Source: an uncultured Bacteroidota bacterium
Lineage (GTDB): Bacteria; Bacteroidota; Bacteroidia; Bacteroidales; WCHB1-69
DNA length: 47,508 bases
Direction: 5' to 3'
NCBI GenBank assembly: GCA_902786595.1
Contig: CADADB010000018.1
Location: 1-47,508 of the forward strand
The translations under genes and the position numbers were made by a program. Under the pieces are notes generated by a model. It worked only from the letters and a program-made list of their open reading frames with translations, was not told the DNA's origin and ran no database searches. This document shows, piece by piece, positions 8,530-16,926 of this stretch; position 1 is the first letter of the stretch, and every line of letters begins with the position of its first letter.

Positions 8530-11112
8530 TCACTTCAACGTGCGAATCTTGAACACAGGTTTCTCATCCAACAAAGGATAATCCACCTTAACTACCACTT
8601 CCTCATTTGGCTTCAAATCAAAGTAATTGTCGGAATAATCGACCTTGTAACCATGCGTTTCTTCAATGAAAACGCCCTTTTTCAACATTTTGGAAGAAAG
8701 GTGGATTTCAGCGGAATGGTCGCCGTATTCCGTATTGACCTGAATCGGCTGAGAGGAGAGATTCAACGCTTTCGGTTTCACGAAATAGGTCAAATATGTG
8801 ACTTTTTCGGAGTTTTCGGGTTTTAAACAGGCCTCCACAAAGACATTTCCCGCGTTTTTCACAGATTTCGGCAAAGCCACCACTGCCGCCTTGGCACTGC
8901 TGTTGGCAGAGGTTGAGACGCTTACGCCCGCCGAGTTGACCATTTCGCCATCCATGGTTCGGATAGCCCACTCAAAGAGACCGCCAACTGGCTCAAAACT
9001 GTCGTTGATCAGATACAGCTCGATGGTGTCCTGCGAGATATTGCGCGAGGCGATGGCCACGTTGGCGTACAGCTGCGGCAGACGGTAGTACAGCGCCTTG
9101 GGATTCCCGGCCACGTCGATGCAGCTCCAGGAAGCCACGGGCCAGCAGTCGTTGAGCTGCCAGAAGAGCGTGCCGCTACACTTCTCGTGTTGAATGCGGT
9201 GCGCCTCGATGGCCTGCGCGATGCCATCCTGCTGCACCAACTGGCTGATATAGACGAACTTGTCGAGGTTGTTGGTGTCCTTGAATCCGTACAGATCTTC
9301 CATCGCCTTCAGGATGATCGGCACCCCGCGACCGTGCTTCTGGTGGTTGCGCATGGACGGGGTTTTCAGAACACGCTCGCCTTCAGGGATGTATTCGTTC
9401 CAGAGCGACATTTCCGGGTAGGCCTGGAAGCCGTACTCCGTCATGAAGCGACCGGTTTTCTCCCACCAGATCTCGAACGGCAGCTCACCCCACCAGACGC
9501 CCCAGTAGTGGCTGCAGCCATGGGTGGTGCACTCGGGGTGACCCCAGCCGTAAGTCGGCGAGGAGTGTACATAGTTGGGCTTGTGCATATTTTCCATGCA
9601 GATTTTCGGCAGCATCTTCTCGAAAAGCTGCTCGTAATCCTCATACATTTCCGAATATTGTTGGTCTGTGTAGCCCAAGGCATCCTTCCAGCCCCAGTCT
9701 TCCAAACCGTTGTGCACCTCGTTGTTGCCACACCACGTGGCGATGCAGGCGTGGTGGCGCAAGCGCTTCACCTGCTCTTCGGCCTCGGCCTTCACGTTGT
9801 TCATAAACGCTTCGTCGCCGGGATAGATATTGCAGGCGAACATGAAGTCCTGCCACACCAAGATGCCCATCTGGTCGCAGTAGTTGTAGAAGGCCTCGTG
9901 CTCGTAGATGCCGCCACCCCAGACCCGTATCATGTTCATATTCGCCTCTTTGGCCTGTTTGATGAGCTCGGCGTAGCGGTCGTCGCCCTCGCTGCGGGCG
10001 AGCGTGCCCGGGTACGAGGAGGCGGGAATCCAGTCGGCGCCGCGCATGAAGAGCGGCTTGCCGTTGACGATGAACTGGAACGACTCGCCGATGTTGTCGC
10101 GCTTCTGGACTAGCTCTACCGTGCGCAGCCCGTGGGTATGCACGAGGCCGTTGTCTTTCTCGTTGTTCTTCAGGGTGAAGTAATAGAGGTGGGCATCTCC
10201 TGCCCCGTTCGGCCACCACAGCTTCGGATTCTCAATGGTCACGGGGATGACCACCGTGTTCAATCCTTTGTGCAATTGTGCTTTGTGTTGTATTTCTTGA
10301 TTGTATCCATTCCCGTCTGTTATACACAATAACAGGTTGGTTGTTAGTTTTTTATCTGCAGTTATTTCAACTTCCACTTCAGATATCCAAGGACGTGTCG
10401 AATCCCGCGATGGTTCGATGTCCTTAACGTAAAAATCGTTCACTTTCAAGACATTCCACGATTCGATATAGACGTTCTTCCAGATGCCGCAGGTGTTGAG
10501 TTTCGGCCCCCAGTCCCAGCCGCTCTCATACTGCGCCTTTCGGGTGAAGACGCGATTGTCTGGGAGCTTGTACGGCAATTTGGAAGCCGCGACGCTGTCG
10601 AACGGTTCCGTGGGCAGAAACCTGACCACCAGTTCGTTGCCACTCTCTTTCAGCTTGTCGGGCAGCGGAAAACGCCACGTCCGGAACATGTTGTTTGTCA
10701 TCGTGTCCCCTGTGGAGGAGGTCAGCCGCTCGCCGTTGAGGAAGACCTCTGCGTAGGTGTCCAAACCCTCGAATACCAGCTCGTTGTGGGGAAATTCCTT
10801 GCCTTTGGCGCAGATTCCGTCGAACAGCAGCCGGTACTCCCAGATACTGTCGGCGATCCACTGCACTTTCTGTTCGTTGTCGCCGTAGAACGGGTCGGGA
10901 ATCAGCTTGTTGGCGAGCAGGTCGTCGTGGATGTTGCCCGGCACGGTGGCGGCGTACCATTGGCTGCCGCAGCGGAGCTGCCAGGCGTTATGCACGCACC
11001 CGAACTCGGAGTTGAGATAGACCCGGTCGGATTTCCAAAGGGTGGTCTGGTCGGTGCGGCAGGCCACCAGCAGGAGTGTGCTGATAAGGAGGGGGAGGAT
11101 GAGACGGTTCAT
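8530..11112 (-). CDS. glycoside hydrolase family 2 beta-mannosidase, lipoprotein
   Basis: 860 residues. The N-terminus MNRLILPLLISTLLLVAC is a lipoprotein signal (lipobox LVAC). A GH2 sugar-binding domain covers about 30-215, an Ig-like domain 215-330, then a TIM barrel. The acid/base Glu is in CGNNEVHNGLEDW near residue 464 and the nucleophile Glu in FMTEYGFQAYPE near residue 557. The arrangement and length match beta-mannosidases rather than beta-galactosidases. It removes terminal beta-mannose from mannan or N-glycan-type oligosaccharides, probably in the periplasm or at the outer membrane. Start: the ATG at 11112 directly follows an AAGAATT heptamer array, and a -7 box lies about 55 bp upstream. 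Confidence 0.92.
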   Translation of the reverse strand: MNRLILPLLISTLLLVACRTDQTTLWKSDRVYLNSEFGCVHNAWQLRCGSQWYAATVPGNIHDDLLANKLIPDPFYGDNEQKVQWIADSIWEYRLLFDGICAKGKEFPHNELVFEGLDTYAEVFLNGERLTSSTGDTMTNNMFRTWRFPLPDKLKESGNELVVRFLPTEPFDSVAASKLPYKLPDNRVFTRKAQYESGWDWGPKLNTCGIWKNVYIESWNVLKVNDFYVKDIEPSRDSTRPWISEVEVEITADKKLTTNLLLCITDGNGYNQEIQHKAQLHKGLNTVVIPVTIENPKLWWPNGAGDAHLYYFTLKNNEKDNGLVHTHGLRTVELVQKRDNIGESFQFIVNGKPLFMRGADWIPASSYPGTLARSEGDDRYAELIKQAKEANMNMIRVWGGGIYEHEAFYNYCDQMGILVWQDFMFACNIYPGDEAFMNNVKAEAEEQVKRLRHHACIATWCGNNEVHNGLEDWGWKDALGYTDQQYSEMYEDYEQLFEKMLPKICMENMHKPNYVHSSPTYGWGHPECTTHGCSHYWGVWWGELPFEIWWEKTGRFMTEYGFQAYPEMSLWNEYIPEGERVLKTPSMRNHQKHGRGVPIILKAMEDLYGFKDTNNLDKFVYISQLVQQDGIAQAIEAHRIQHEKCSGTLFWQLNDCWPVASWSCIDVAGNPKALYYRLPQLYANVAIASRNISQDTIELYLINDSFEPVGGLFEWAIRTMDGEMVNSAGVSVSTSANSSAKAAVVALPKSVKNAGNVFVEACLKPENSEKVTYLTYFVKPKALNLSSQPIQVNTEYGDHSAEIHLSSKMLKKGVFIEETHGYKVDYSDNYFDLKPNEEVVVKVDYPLLDEKPVFKIRTLK

Positions 11113-11154
11113 TAGAATTAAGAATTAAGAATTAAGAATTATGAATTATGAATT
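11113..11154. repeat. heptamer array AAGAATT, six units
   Basis: Units TAGAATT, AAGAATT x3, ATGAATT x2 begin at the base next to the start codon of the beta-mannosidase gene and fill most of its short leader. Confidence 0.85.
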
Positions 11155-11165
11155 AAACAGTGGGG

Positions 11166-11173
11166 CAAAAGTA
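11166..11173 (-). promoter_or_regulatory. -7 box TACTTTTG for the mannosidase-MBOAT operon
   Basis: The minus strand reads TACTTTTG (TAnnTTTG). It lies about 55 bp upstream of the ATG at 11112; the leader between them is mostly the AAGAATT array. Confidence 0.6.
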
Positions 11174-11311
11174 CGATTTTTTTTCTTTTTGTGATAAATC
11201 GCTTTTGTTTTTTGTGTTTTGTGATAGCCGCGAAAATGCTCGCAGTAATGCCACGCAAAGCCCATATTCCATGTAGATGGACACCCGCCTGATAAACCCA
11301 AAAAACAAAAT

Positions 11312-11564
11312 ATGAAGGAACAAAAAAGTCATTCTCCTGAACTGATAAGCAGACCTTTAGTCACTAGAGCTTCTCAGGAAAATGACGAAGCAAAAATAAT
11401 ATACGAAAGAAAAATTAAATAGTCTTGCCGAACCCCAGTTCCCTCAAATAGCACTATCATTGGCAAGGTTCTTTGACTCGGGCGAATATGTGGACACCAC
11501 CGACGTGGCGAAGGTGAACTTTTCGCCTGAGCCTCCGCCCGCCAGCGCAACTACTAACTGCTAA
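11312..11564 (+). pseudogene. possible decayed gene in the 456-bp spacer
   Basis: The spacer 11113-11568 has no intact gene. At 11312 an ATG opens a 36-codon frame (MKEQKSHSPELISRP...) ending at 11422. The +1 frame is open from 11400 to the stop at 11562-11564 and reads with coding-like composition (ALSLARFFDSGEYVDTTDVA). A single frameshift would join them into about 84 residues. No family is recognised. It may be the remnant of a lost gene, or a chance frame. The stretch 11175-11311 holds nothing I can name. Confidence 0.25.
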
Positions 11565-11568
11565 CTCC
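11548..11568. repeat. short heptamer array TAACTRC, three units
   Basis: Units CAACTAC, TAACTGC, TAACTCC directly precede, on the plus strand, the stop codon (11569-11571) of the beta-helix protein gene. Confidence 0.55.
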
Positions 11569-14007
11569 TCACCGTTTCACCACCTTTCTCACCGCAACAA
11601 CATTCCCTTCCGCCATGGTCTTGACGAAATATATGCCGGGCGCTAAGGGCGAGAGGTCGATTTGGGTTTGTCCGGATAAACCATCTGCGTCCGTTTGTAA
11701 GGGCGAAGGATTATTCGCCTCTACACCGTCCGTTGTCCGTAATAACCGCCCGAACGCGTCATACACATGAATTTCCAACGCCCTCGCCTGTACATTGTTC
11801 ATTTGTACATTGACAACGCCGGTGGTTGGGTTAGGCCAGACGTTGACGGGGGACACCGCATAATCGGAAATTCCCACGGGTTCTGTCACTTGGAGGATTT
11901 TCATCACATTCGGGGCGGCCATGTATTGGTCGTTGCCGGGCTGCGTGGCGGTAATGATGGCCAAACCGATGTTATGCATCGTCAGGATGCTGCCATTGAT
12001 GGTGGCTACGCTCTCGTCGCTGCAGGTGAACTGCACGGGCAGACCGGAGGTGGCGGCAGCGGCGAGCACGACGGGATTGTCACTCAGCGGGAAGGAAAGC
12101 TCTTGCTCCCACAAGATGCTCTGCTCTTGGAGTTCGGGGGCGGTGCTCGTCACGGTGAGGATTTTAGAGACGGGCGCGGCGGCGTTCCAGCTGGCGTTGC
12201 CGGCTTGCGCGGCAGTGATGATAGCGTAGCCGGGAGCGTGCAACGTGAGCACGTTGCCGTTCACCGTGGCGATGTTTTCGTCGTTACTGGTGTAAGTGAC
12301 GGGGAGTCCGGAAGTGGCGGTTGCATTGAGCGTCAGTGTGCCATCAGCGAGGTCGGCGGCCAGCTCTTGGTTCCACGTGATGGATTGGTTAAAGGTGGTG
12401 TTGGCCGACTCGAAAGCCCCGATGTCGGCGATGTTGTTGCCGATGCGCGGGTTGCCGTCCATGTCCGTGGCGGGCAGGTAGGTGATGAACGCGGTGTTGG
12501 GGTCACCGGCGTCAATCAGCGGCGAGTTGGGCAGCACGTGCCAGTCGGCGACGAGGTTCGAAAGGTCCGTGGCAATGGTCGTGGCACCCACCATAGACGA
12601 CGGTGCGACAAACAAGGGTTGCGTCAGTGAATCCAGCACGATGTTGGTGCTATCTGCAGCGAAATCGCTGGTCGGATTTGTTTCGCTGGCACAATAGGTG
12701 TATGGCATAGCGTAACTGGTGGACCATCTGCTGTTGGAGACCGTACTGCCGCGCTTGTTGTTCCAGGCCACCGTGTTCTTGATCGTCGCCGCCTTGACGG
12801 TTCGGATGCCTCCAGTGCCGTTGGTATAGGCGGTCTGCGCGAGGTTGTTGGCCACCACGCAGTTGGTCATAAATAACCGTCCCACAGGATCACCGGTGTT
12901 GCTGGAGGATGTAGAAGTTCCATTGGCATACGATGCCACACCGCCGGTCACATCGATGCCCTCGGTGGAAATGGCGCTGTTGTTGGCAATCACACAGCCC
13001 AAAATATGCGTGGTGTGTGTATATACGCTGACACCGCCGGCAATGAACGGCCAACTGTTGTCATCGCTGGGAACGGTGGCGGTGGTATAAACGGTGTTGT
13101 CGATGATGCGCGAGTTGAGGATCCTCCACTCGCATTTTGTCTTGGCATAGTCAAAATCATTGCTCTGCGTGAGGATGCCGCCAGCCTTGGCCGTCAGCCC
13201 GGAAGCAACATTCTTCACAACGTCACAATTGTTTACAATGATATAATTGGTTGTAGTATAAGCATACGTGTTGAACATCATCCCGCCAAACTGGCTGCCG
13301 GTGTTTTCCGCAATCACACAGTTGTCGAATTCAAACGTGGCACCATAGGTCTGGCTGCCGTTGTACATTTGCACACCTCCGTTGGTCGTGTTTCCATTTA
13401 TCTTGCAGTCTGAAACTTGAAAGGTGGAACTATAGTACGAGTTGGAATACTCCATTCCCAAATACATACCACAAGCATTATCTGTCATGGTGCAGTTCGA
13501 AATCATGTGTGTATTGTTGGCTACGTCACGGATACCGTACTGATTACCCCCTGTCACATAAAAACCGTCAAAATCGACGGGCCGGCAATGATAGGTGCCG
13601 TTATAGGAAAAGTAACTGTTGATTTGGACAGCGTAATTGCTGTTGTGCTGGGCGTCGATGATGGAGCAGGAACTGTCGGAGGCGATGCCGTAGGAGAGCG
13701 GTTGTCGCTCGTACAGGTATGCCTCTGTGCCTGCGAAACCGCCATACACGTGCGTGCCGTTCTTGATGATGCAGGCCGGATAAGTGCCTGCCGCCACAAA
13801 CACAGAGTCGTCGTTGGGCGAGGTGATGAGCGCCATCGCCCCGTTGATGGTGGCCTTGGCGGTCGCCCACGAAAGGCCGTTGTTGTTGTCATCCCCTTGG
13901 TTTGAGACGAAATAGGTGGTCTGCGCCTCCAATAAACCGAAAAACAACATTACGGTTGTGAAAACAATTGCACGTTCAAAAGCATTATTCCTCATCTTTA
14001 TTAACAT
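11569..14007 (-). CDS. T9SS-secreted beta-helix (choice-of-anchor Q type) protein
   Basis: 812 residues from the ATG at 14007; MRNNAFERA at 13995 is an alternative start. A signal peptide ends near FGLLEAQ. The stretch TTYFVSNQGDDNNNGLSWAT and about 450 residues of short Asn/Gly-rich turns (VNNCDVVKNV, NCVVANNLAQ) look like a right-handed parallel beta-helix. Two BIG2-like repeats follow (SGLPVTYTSNDENIATVNG, SGLPVQFTCSDESVATING). The C-terminus is a T9SS type A sorting domain: VWPNPTTGVVNVQMNN ... VYDAFGRLLRTT ... LSPLAPGIYFVKT. It is therefore exported to the cell surface or medium by T9SS. Beta-helix proteins often bind or cut polysaccharides, but no catalytic residues could be assigned. 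Confidence 0.85.
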   Translation of the reverse strand: MLIKMRNNAFERAIVFTTVMLFFGLLEAQTTYFVSNQGDDNNNGLSWATAKATINGAMALITSPNDDSVFVAAGTYPACIIKNGTHVYGGFAGTEAYLYERQPLSYGIASDSSCSIIDAQHNSNYAVQINSYFSYNGTYHCRPVDFDGFYVTGGNQYGIRDVANNTHMISNCTMTDNACGMYLGMEYSNSYYSSTFQVSDCKINGNTTNGGVQMYNGSQTYGATFEFDNCVIAENTGSQFGGMMFNTYAYTTTNYIIVNNCDVVKNVASGLTAKAGGILTQSNDFDYAKTKCEWRILNSRIIDNTVYTTATVPSDDNSWPFIAGGVSVYTHTTHILGCVIANNSAISTEGIDVTGGVASYANGTSTSSSNTGDPVGRLFMTNCVVANNLAQTAYTNGTGGIRTVKAATIKNTVAWNNKRGSTVSNSRWSTSYAMPYTYCASETNPTSDFAADSTNIVLDSLTQPLFVAPSSMVGATTIATDLSNLVADWHVLPNSPLIDAGDPNTAFITYLPATDMDGNPRIGNNIADIGAFESANTTFNQSITWNQELAADLADGTLTLNATATSGLPVTYTSNDENIATVNGNVLTLHAPGYAIITAAQAGNASWNAAAPVSKILTVTSTAPELQEQSILWEQELSFPLSDNPVVLAAAATSGLPVQFTCSDESVATINGSILTMHNIGLAIITATQPGNDQYMAAPNVMKILQVTEPVGISDYAVSPVNVWPNPTTGVVNVQMNNVQARALEIHVYDAFGRLLRTTDGVEANNPSPLQTDADGLSGQTQIDLSPLAPGIYFVKTMAEGNVVAVRKVVKR

Positions 14008-14066
14008 ATCTGTAAAAAAATTATGGACTTCTGTTATTCGTACTTGAGGTGACTTCTGTTTTTTTT

Positions 14067-14097
14067 ATTCTTAATTTTTAATTCTTAATTCTTAATT
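14067..14097. repeat. heptamer array ATTCTTA at the nitroreductase 3' end
   Basis: Units ATTCTTA, ATTTTTA, ATTCTTA, ATTCTTA, then ATTCACA, whose bases 14097-14099 are the TGA stop of the nitroreductase gene on the minus strand. On that strand the unit is TAAGAAT, the same family as the array at 11113. Confidence 0.8.
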
Positions 14098-14876
14098 CAC
14101 ATCGCAAACCCCTGCCGCTCCAGCGTCTCCTTCAGCACCTGCGCGAAATGCTCGTTGTCGGGCTGGGTGTAGCGGTGCTTGGTGAAGACCTGCGCGAGAT
14201 TGTCGCAGTCGGGGTTCTCTTTGAGGATGTTGGCGGTCTCCTCGGAGTTCTCCTTCTCGCGGTAGCACTCGTCGATGCGCTGCTCGTCGTAGTCGCGGTA
14301 AACCTCCCGATGCACAAAGGTCTCTACCGGCAGCTTCTGCGTCAGCGCGGGCCTCTTCACGGGGTAGCCCATCGGGATGCAGGCCACGGGGATGACGTGC
14401 CGGGGCAACTGCAGCGCCTCCACGAACTTATCGACGTTGTAGGTGATGGTGCCGAGCCAGACGAAGCCGAGTCCGAGGGCTTCGGCGGCCACACAGGCGT
14501 TCTGCGCGGCGATGAGCGCGTCGGTGACAGCCCAGTGGTAGCTCTGCAAGTTGCTGTAAGCTTCCGTGTTGGCATTGCGGAACCGGCAGTACTGGTTGAA
14601 GCGGCGGAAGTCGGCGCAGAAGGTGAGGATCACCGGCGCAGAGGTCGCCATCGGCTGGTTGAAGTGGTAGGGAGCGAGCTTGGCCTTCATTTGCTCGTCG
14701 CGGGTCACAATGACGCTGAACAGCTGCATGTTGCCCATCGTGGAGCCGCTGCACGCCGCCTTGAGGATCAGGTTCAGGGTTTCCTCTTCCACGGGGCGGT
14801 CGCTGTACTCGCGCACGCTGACGTGGTTGAAGAGGGTTTCCAATGTGGGGTTATAAGCGGATTCGATTTTACTCAT
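14097..14876 (-). CDS. nitroreductase family protein (NfsA/FRP-like)
   Basis: 259 residues. The N-terminal FNHVSVREYSDRPVEEETL is the usual nitroreductase FMN-binding opening (RSxRxF/Y type), followed by ACSGSTMGNMQLFSVIV and the late GFVWLGTITYN and PVACIPMGYPVKRP blocks. Length and C-terminal extension fit the NfsA/FRP group, flavoenzymes using NAD(P)H to reduce quinones, flavins or nitro compounds. The physiological substrate is not predictable. It lies downstream of the carboxyltransferase-family gene but is separated from it by a terminator at 14902-14926. The stop codon falls in a heptamer array. Confidence 0.85.
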   Translation of the reverse strand: MSKIESAYNPTLETLFNHVSVREYSDRPVEEETLNLILKAACSGSTMGNMQLFSVIVTRDEQMKAKLAPYHFNQPMATSAPVILTFCADFRRFNQYCRFRNANTEAYSNLQSYHWAVTDALIAAQNACVAAEALGLGFVWLGTITYNVDKFVEALQLPRHVIPVACIPMGYPVKRPALTQKLPVETFVHREVYRDYDEQRIDECYREKENSEETANILKENPDCDNLAQVFTKHRYTQPDNEHFAQVLKETLERQGFAM

Positions 14877-14901
14877 CTTTTTCTTTGATTAAAATGCAAA
14901 C

Positions 14902-14926
14902 AAAAAAGGCGTGCCGAAGCACGCCT
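14902..14926 (-). terminator. intrinsic terminator of the carboxyltransferase-family gene
   Basis: On the minus strand AGGCGTGC-TTCG-GCACGCCT (14926 to 14907), an eight-bp stem with a stable TTCG loop, followed by a T run. Confidence 0.85.
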
Positions 14927-14931
14927 GAAAC

Positions 14932-16710
14932 TTACTTCACAAACGCGATCACATCGCCCTTGCTCACTTTCTGTCCCTGCTCCGCGACCGTCTCCAAGAG
15001 CTGGCCGTCGAAGAGTGAAGGCACCGGTTCCATGCCATAGTAGGTGCTCACGAAACAGACCGTGTCGCCCTTCTTCAAAGGAGTGCCTACCGGCTTGGGC
15101 ATCGACTTCTCGTCACCGACGGCGATTTCCCACAAGAGCTGTCCGCTCACGGGCGCGACGATCGGCTGGGCCTCGGGGTACATCTTCCTGACGCGCTCGA
15201 AGACAATCTGCTGACGGTCTTGCGGGGCGGCACCGGATCCCGCCTGCTTCTTCTGCATGGCGGCCTCCAACTCGCGGTTGAAGTTCTGCTTCGCCCTACC
15301 CTCTTTGTAGTCGATATACTGACGTTCGTGCATGGCGAGCTCGAAGAGTTCCTCCTCGTCCTGACCGACATCCCAGCCCTTCTCTTCCATCATCTTGCGG
15401 TACTTGGGCAGCTCGTCAGGATAGTTGTCTTGCGGCACCCCGTCGAAGAACTCGAAGCCCTTCTCCTTAGCCAATGCGACGATTTCAGGGGCGAGCGGTC
15501 CGGGCAGACGGCCGCACTTGCCGAGGATCATGTCCCACTGGTTCTGCTCCATGTAGGTGAAGCGGGGTTTGCCCTCGATTTCAGCGCGGACGTTCATCAA
15601 CGCAATGTTCTTCACATACTGGCTGAACGGGGTCACCAGACCAGGCGTGCCCACCATCGGCCACACGGCTGCCACCTCGTTGAAGAGTTTGATGAGCAGC
15701 TGGTCTTCGCTGAGCGGTTCCTTGCCGGACTTCTCCAATGTCTTGTTAAGGTAACTGTGGATACCTTTCAGGTCGGCCATCATGGAACCCATCATGCCGC
15801 CGGGCAGACCGCAACCGAGCAACAGCGACGTGGAAATCTTGTTTTTCGGCTCGATGAAATAGCCCAAGAAGTCGTCCATGAACTTCTGAGTGAGCGTGCG
15901 GGCCTCCATGTAGGCGTTCATGTCGATGTCGGCGACTTCGAAACCGGCATCACGAAGCATGGCCTGCACCGCAATCACGTCCGGGTGGACCATACCCCAT
16001 GAGAGGGGTTCCATGGCCACATCGATGATATCAGCGCCGTTACGGCAGACTTCCAGCACGGAAGCCATCGAGAGGCCGGGGCCTGTATGTCCGTGATACT
16101 GAATCACCAAGTGCGGGTATTTCTCCTTGATGGCCTTCACCAACTTGCCAAGTTCCGCGGGGCGACCGATACCGGCCATATCCTTCAGTCCGATCTCCTT
16201 GGCACCATACTCCACATATTTATCGACCACCGCGAGGTAGTGCTCCAACGTGTGCACGGGCGAGTGCGAGATGCTGAGCGCGGCCTGCGAGATGAGTCCG
16301 AACTCGTTGGCGTATTTGATGGAAAGTTCCAGATTGCGGTAGTCGTTGAGGCCGCAGAAGGAGCGCACCACATCGACGCCTTGGGCCTTCTTGACCTTGA
16401 ACATCAACCGGCGCACGTCGGCGGGCACGGGGTACATGCGCAAGCCGTTGAGGGCGCGTTCCAGCATCTGGCATTGGATGCCGGCAGCCCGCAGCGGCTT
16501 TGTCCATTCGCGCACCGCGTGGTTGGGGTTCTCACCGTAGAGCAAGTTCACCTGCTCGAAAGCGCCGCCGTTGGTCTCCACACGGTCGAAGCAGCCCATC
16601 CGCACGATCACCGGCGCGATTTCCGTCAGCTGGTCAACGCGGGGCTGGTATTTGCCCGACGACTGCCACATATCACGATACACCAAACAGAATTTGATTC
16701 TCTTTGCCAT
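14932..16710 (-). CDS. OadA/PycB-type carboxyltransferase with degenerate biotinyl domain
   Basis: 592 residues. The N-terminal TIM barrel has the carboxyltransferase signatures YRDMWQSSGKYQPR (RDxxQS), ERALNGLRMYPVP, IGLKDMAGIGRPAE and IQYHGHTGPG (metal histidines). A conserved PYC/OADA middle domain follows (LLLGCGLPGGMMGSMM, WPMVGTPGLVTPFSQYV). A Lys/Glu-rich linker leads to a biotinyl-like domain at about 515-592. There the sequence is KGDTVCFVSTYYGMEPVPS; aligned with the usual EAMKM motif, the biotinylated lysine is replaced by Tyr and no Lys lies nearby. So it is homologous to the carboxyltransferase subunit of pyruvate carboxylase or oxaloacetate decarboxylase, but cannot carry biotin itself by the usual route. 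A -7 box is at 16780-16787. Confidence 0.8.
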   Translation of the reverse strand: MAKRIKFCLVYRDMWQSSGKYQPRVDQLTEIAPVIVRMGCFDRVETNGGAFEQVNLLYGENPNHAVREWTKPLRAAGIQCQMLERALNGLRMYPVPADVRRLMFKVKKAQGVDVVRSFCGLNDYRNLELSIKYANEFGLISQAALSISHSPVHTLEHYLAVVDKYVEYGAKEIGLKDMAGIGRPAELGKLVKAIKEKYPHLVIQYHGHTGPGLSMASVLEVCRNGADIIDVAMEPLSWGMVHPDVIAVQAMLRDAGFEVADIDMNAYMEARTLTQKFMDDFLGYFIEPKNKISTSLLLGCGLPGGMMGSMMADLKGIHSYLNKTLEKSGKEPLSEDQLLIKLFNEVAAVWPMVGTPGLVTPFSQYVKNIALMNVRAEIEGKPRFTYMEQNQWDMILGKCGRLPGPLAPEIVALAKEKGFEFFDGVPQDNYPDELPKYRKMMEEKGWDVGQDEEELFELAMHERQYIDYKEGRAKQNFNRELEAAMQKKQAGSGAAPQDRQQIVFERVRKMYPEAQPIVAPVSGQLLWEIAVGDEKSMPKPVGTPLKKGDTVCFVSTYYGMEPVPSLFDGQLLETVAEQGQKVSKGDVIAFVK

Positions 16711-16758
16711 AATTATTCCTTTCTCAATATCTTATAAATCAACAATATAATTAATCTT

Positions 16759-16776
16759 CCGCCTTTTTTCAGGCGG
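16759..16776. other. inverted repeat at the start of the carboxyltransferase transcript
   Basis: CCGCC-N8-GGCGG, at or just after the expected transcription start from the box at 16780-16787. It could be a 5' stem in the mRNA or an operator; nothing further supports either. Confidence 0.35.
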
Positions 16777-16779
16777 TTG

Positions 16780-16787
16780 CAAAGGTA
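16780..16787 (-). promoter_or_regulatory. -7 box TACCTTTG for the carboxyltransferase gene
   Basis: The minus strand reads TACCTTTG followed by C, matching TAnnTTTG, about 70 bp upstream of the ATG at 16710. Confidence 0.6.
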
Positions 16788-16838
16788 CAAAAAAAAGTTA
16801 TCAACAGGGTGCAACCTTGGGGATTTTTTGCATCTTTG

Positions 16839-16873
16839 GTTCAAAGGTCAAACTTCAAAGTTCAAGATTTAAG
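16839..16873. repeat. heptamer array GTTCAAA, five units
   Basis: Units GTTCAAA, GGTCAAA, CTTCAAA, GTTCAAG, ATTTAAG end nine bases before the -7 box at 16882. Confidence 0.7.
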
Positions 16874-16881
16874 AAAAATAC

Positions 16882-16889
16882 TATTTTTG
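16882..16889 (+). promoter_or_regulatory. -7 box TATTTTTG for the gene at 16927
   Basis: TATTTTTG followed by C, 37 bp upstream of the ATG. No -33 element is clear because the heptamer array occupies that position. Confidence 0.55.
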
Positions 16890-16926
16890 CAAATCAATTT
16901 GGCAATAAACAAAAAAAAGCATAAAT

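Noticed and set aside
9187-10113. Plus-strand frame of 308 codons opposite the beta-mannosidase
   Set aside because: Antisense shadow without motifs; catalytic motifs are on the minus strand.
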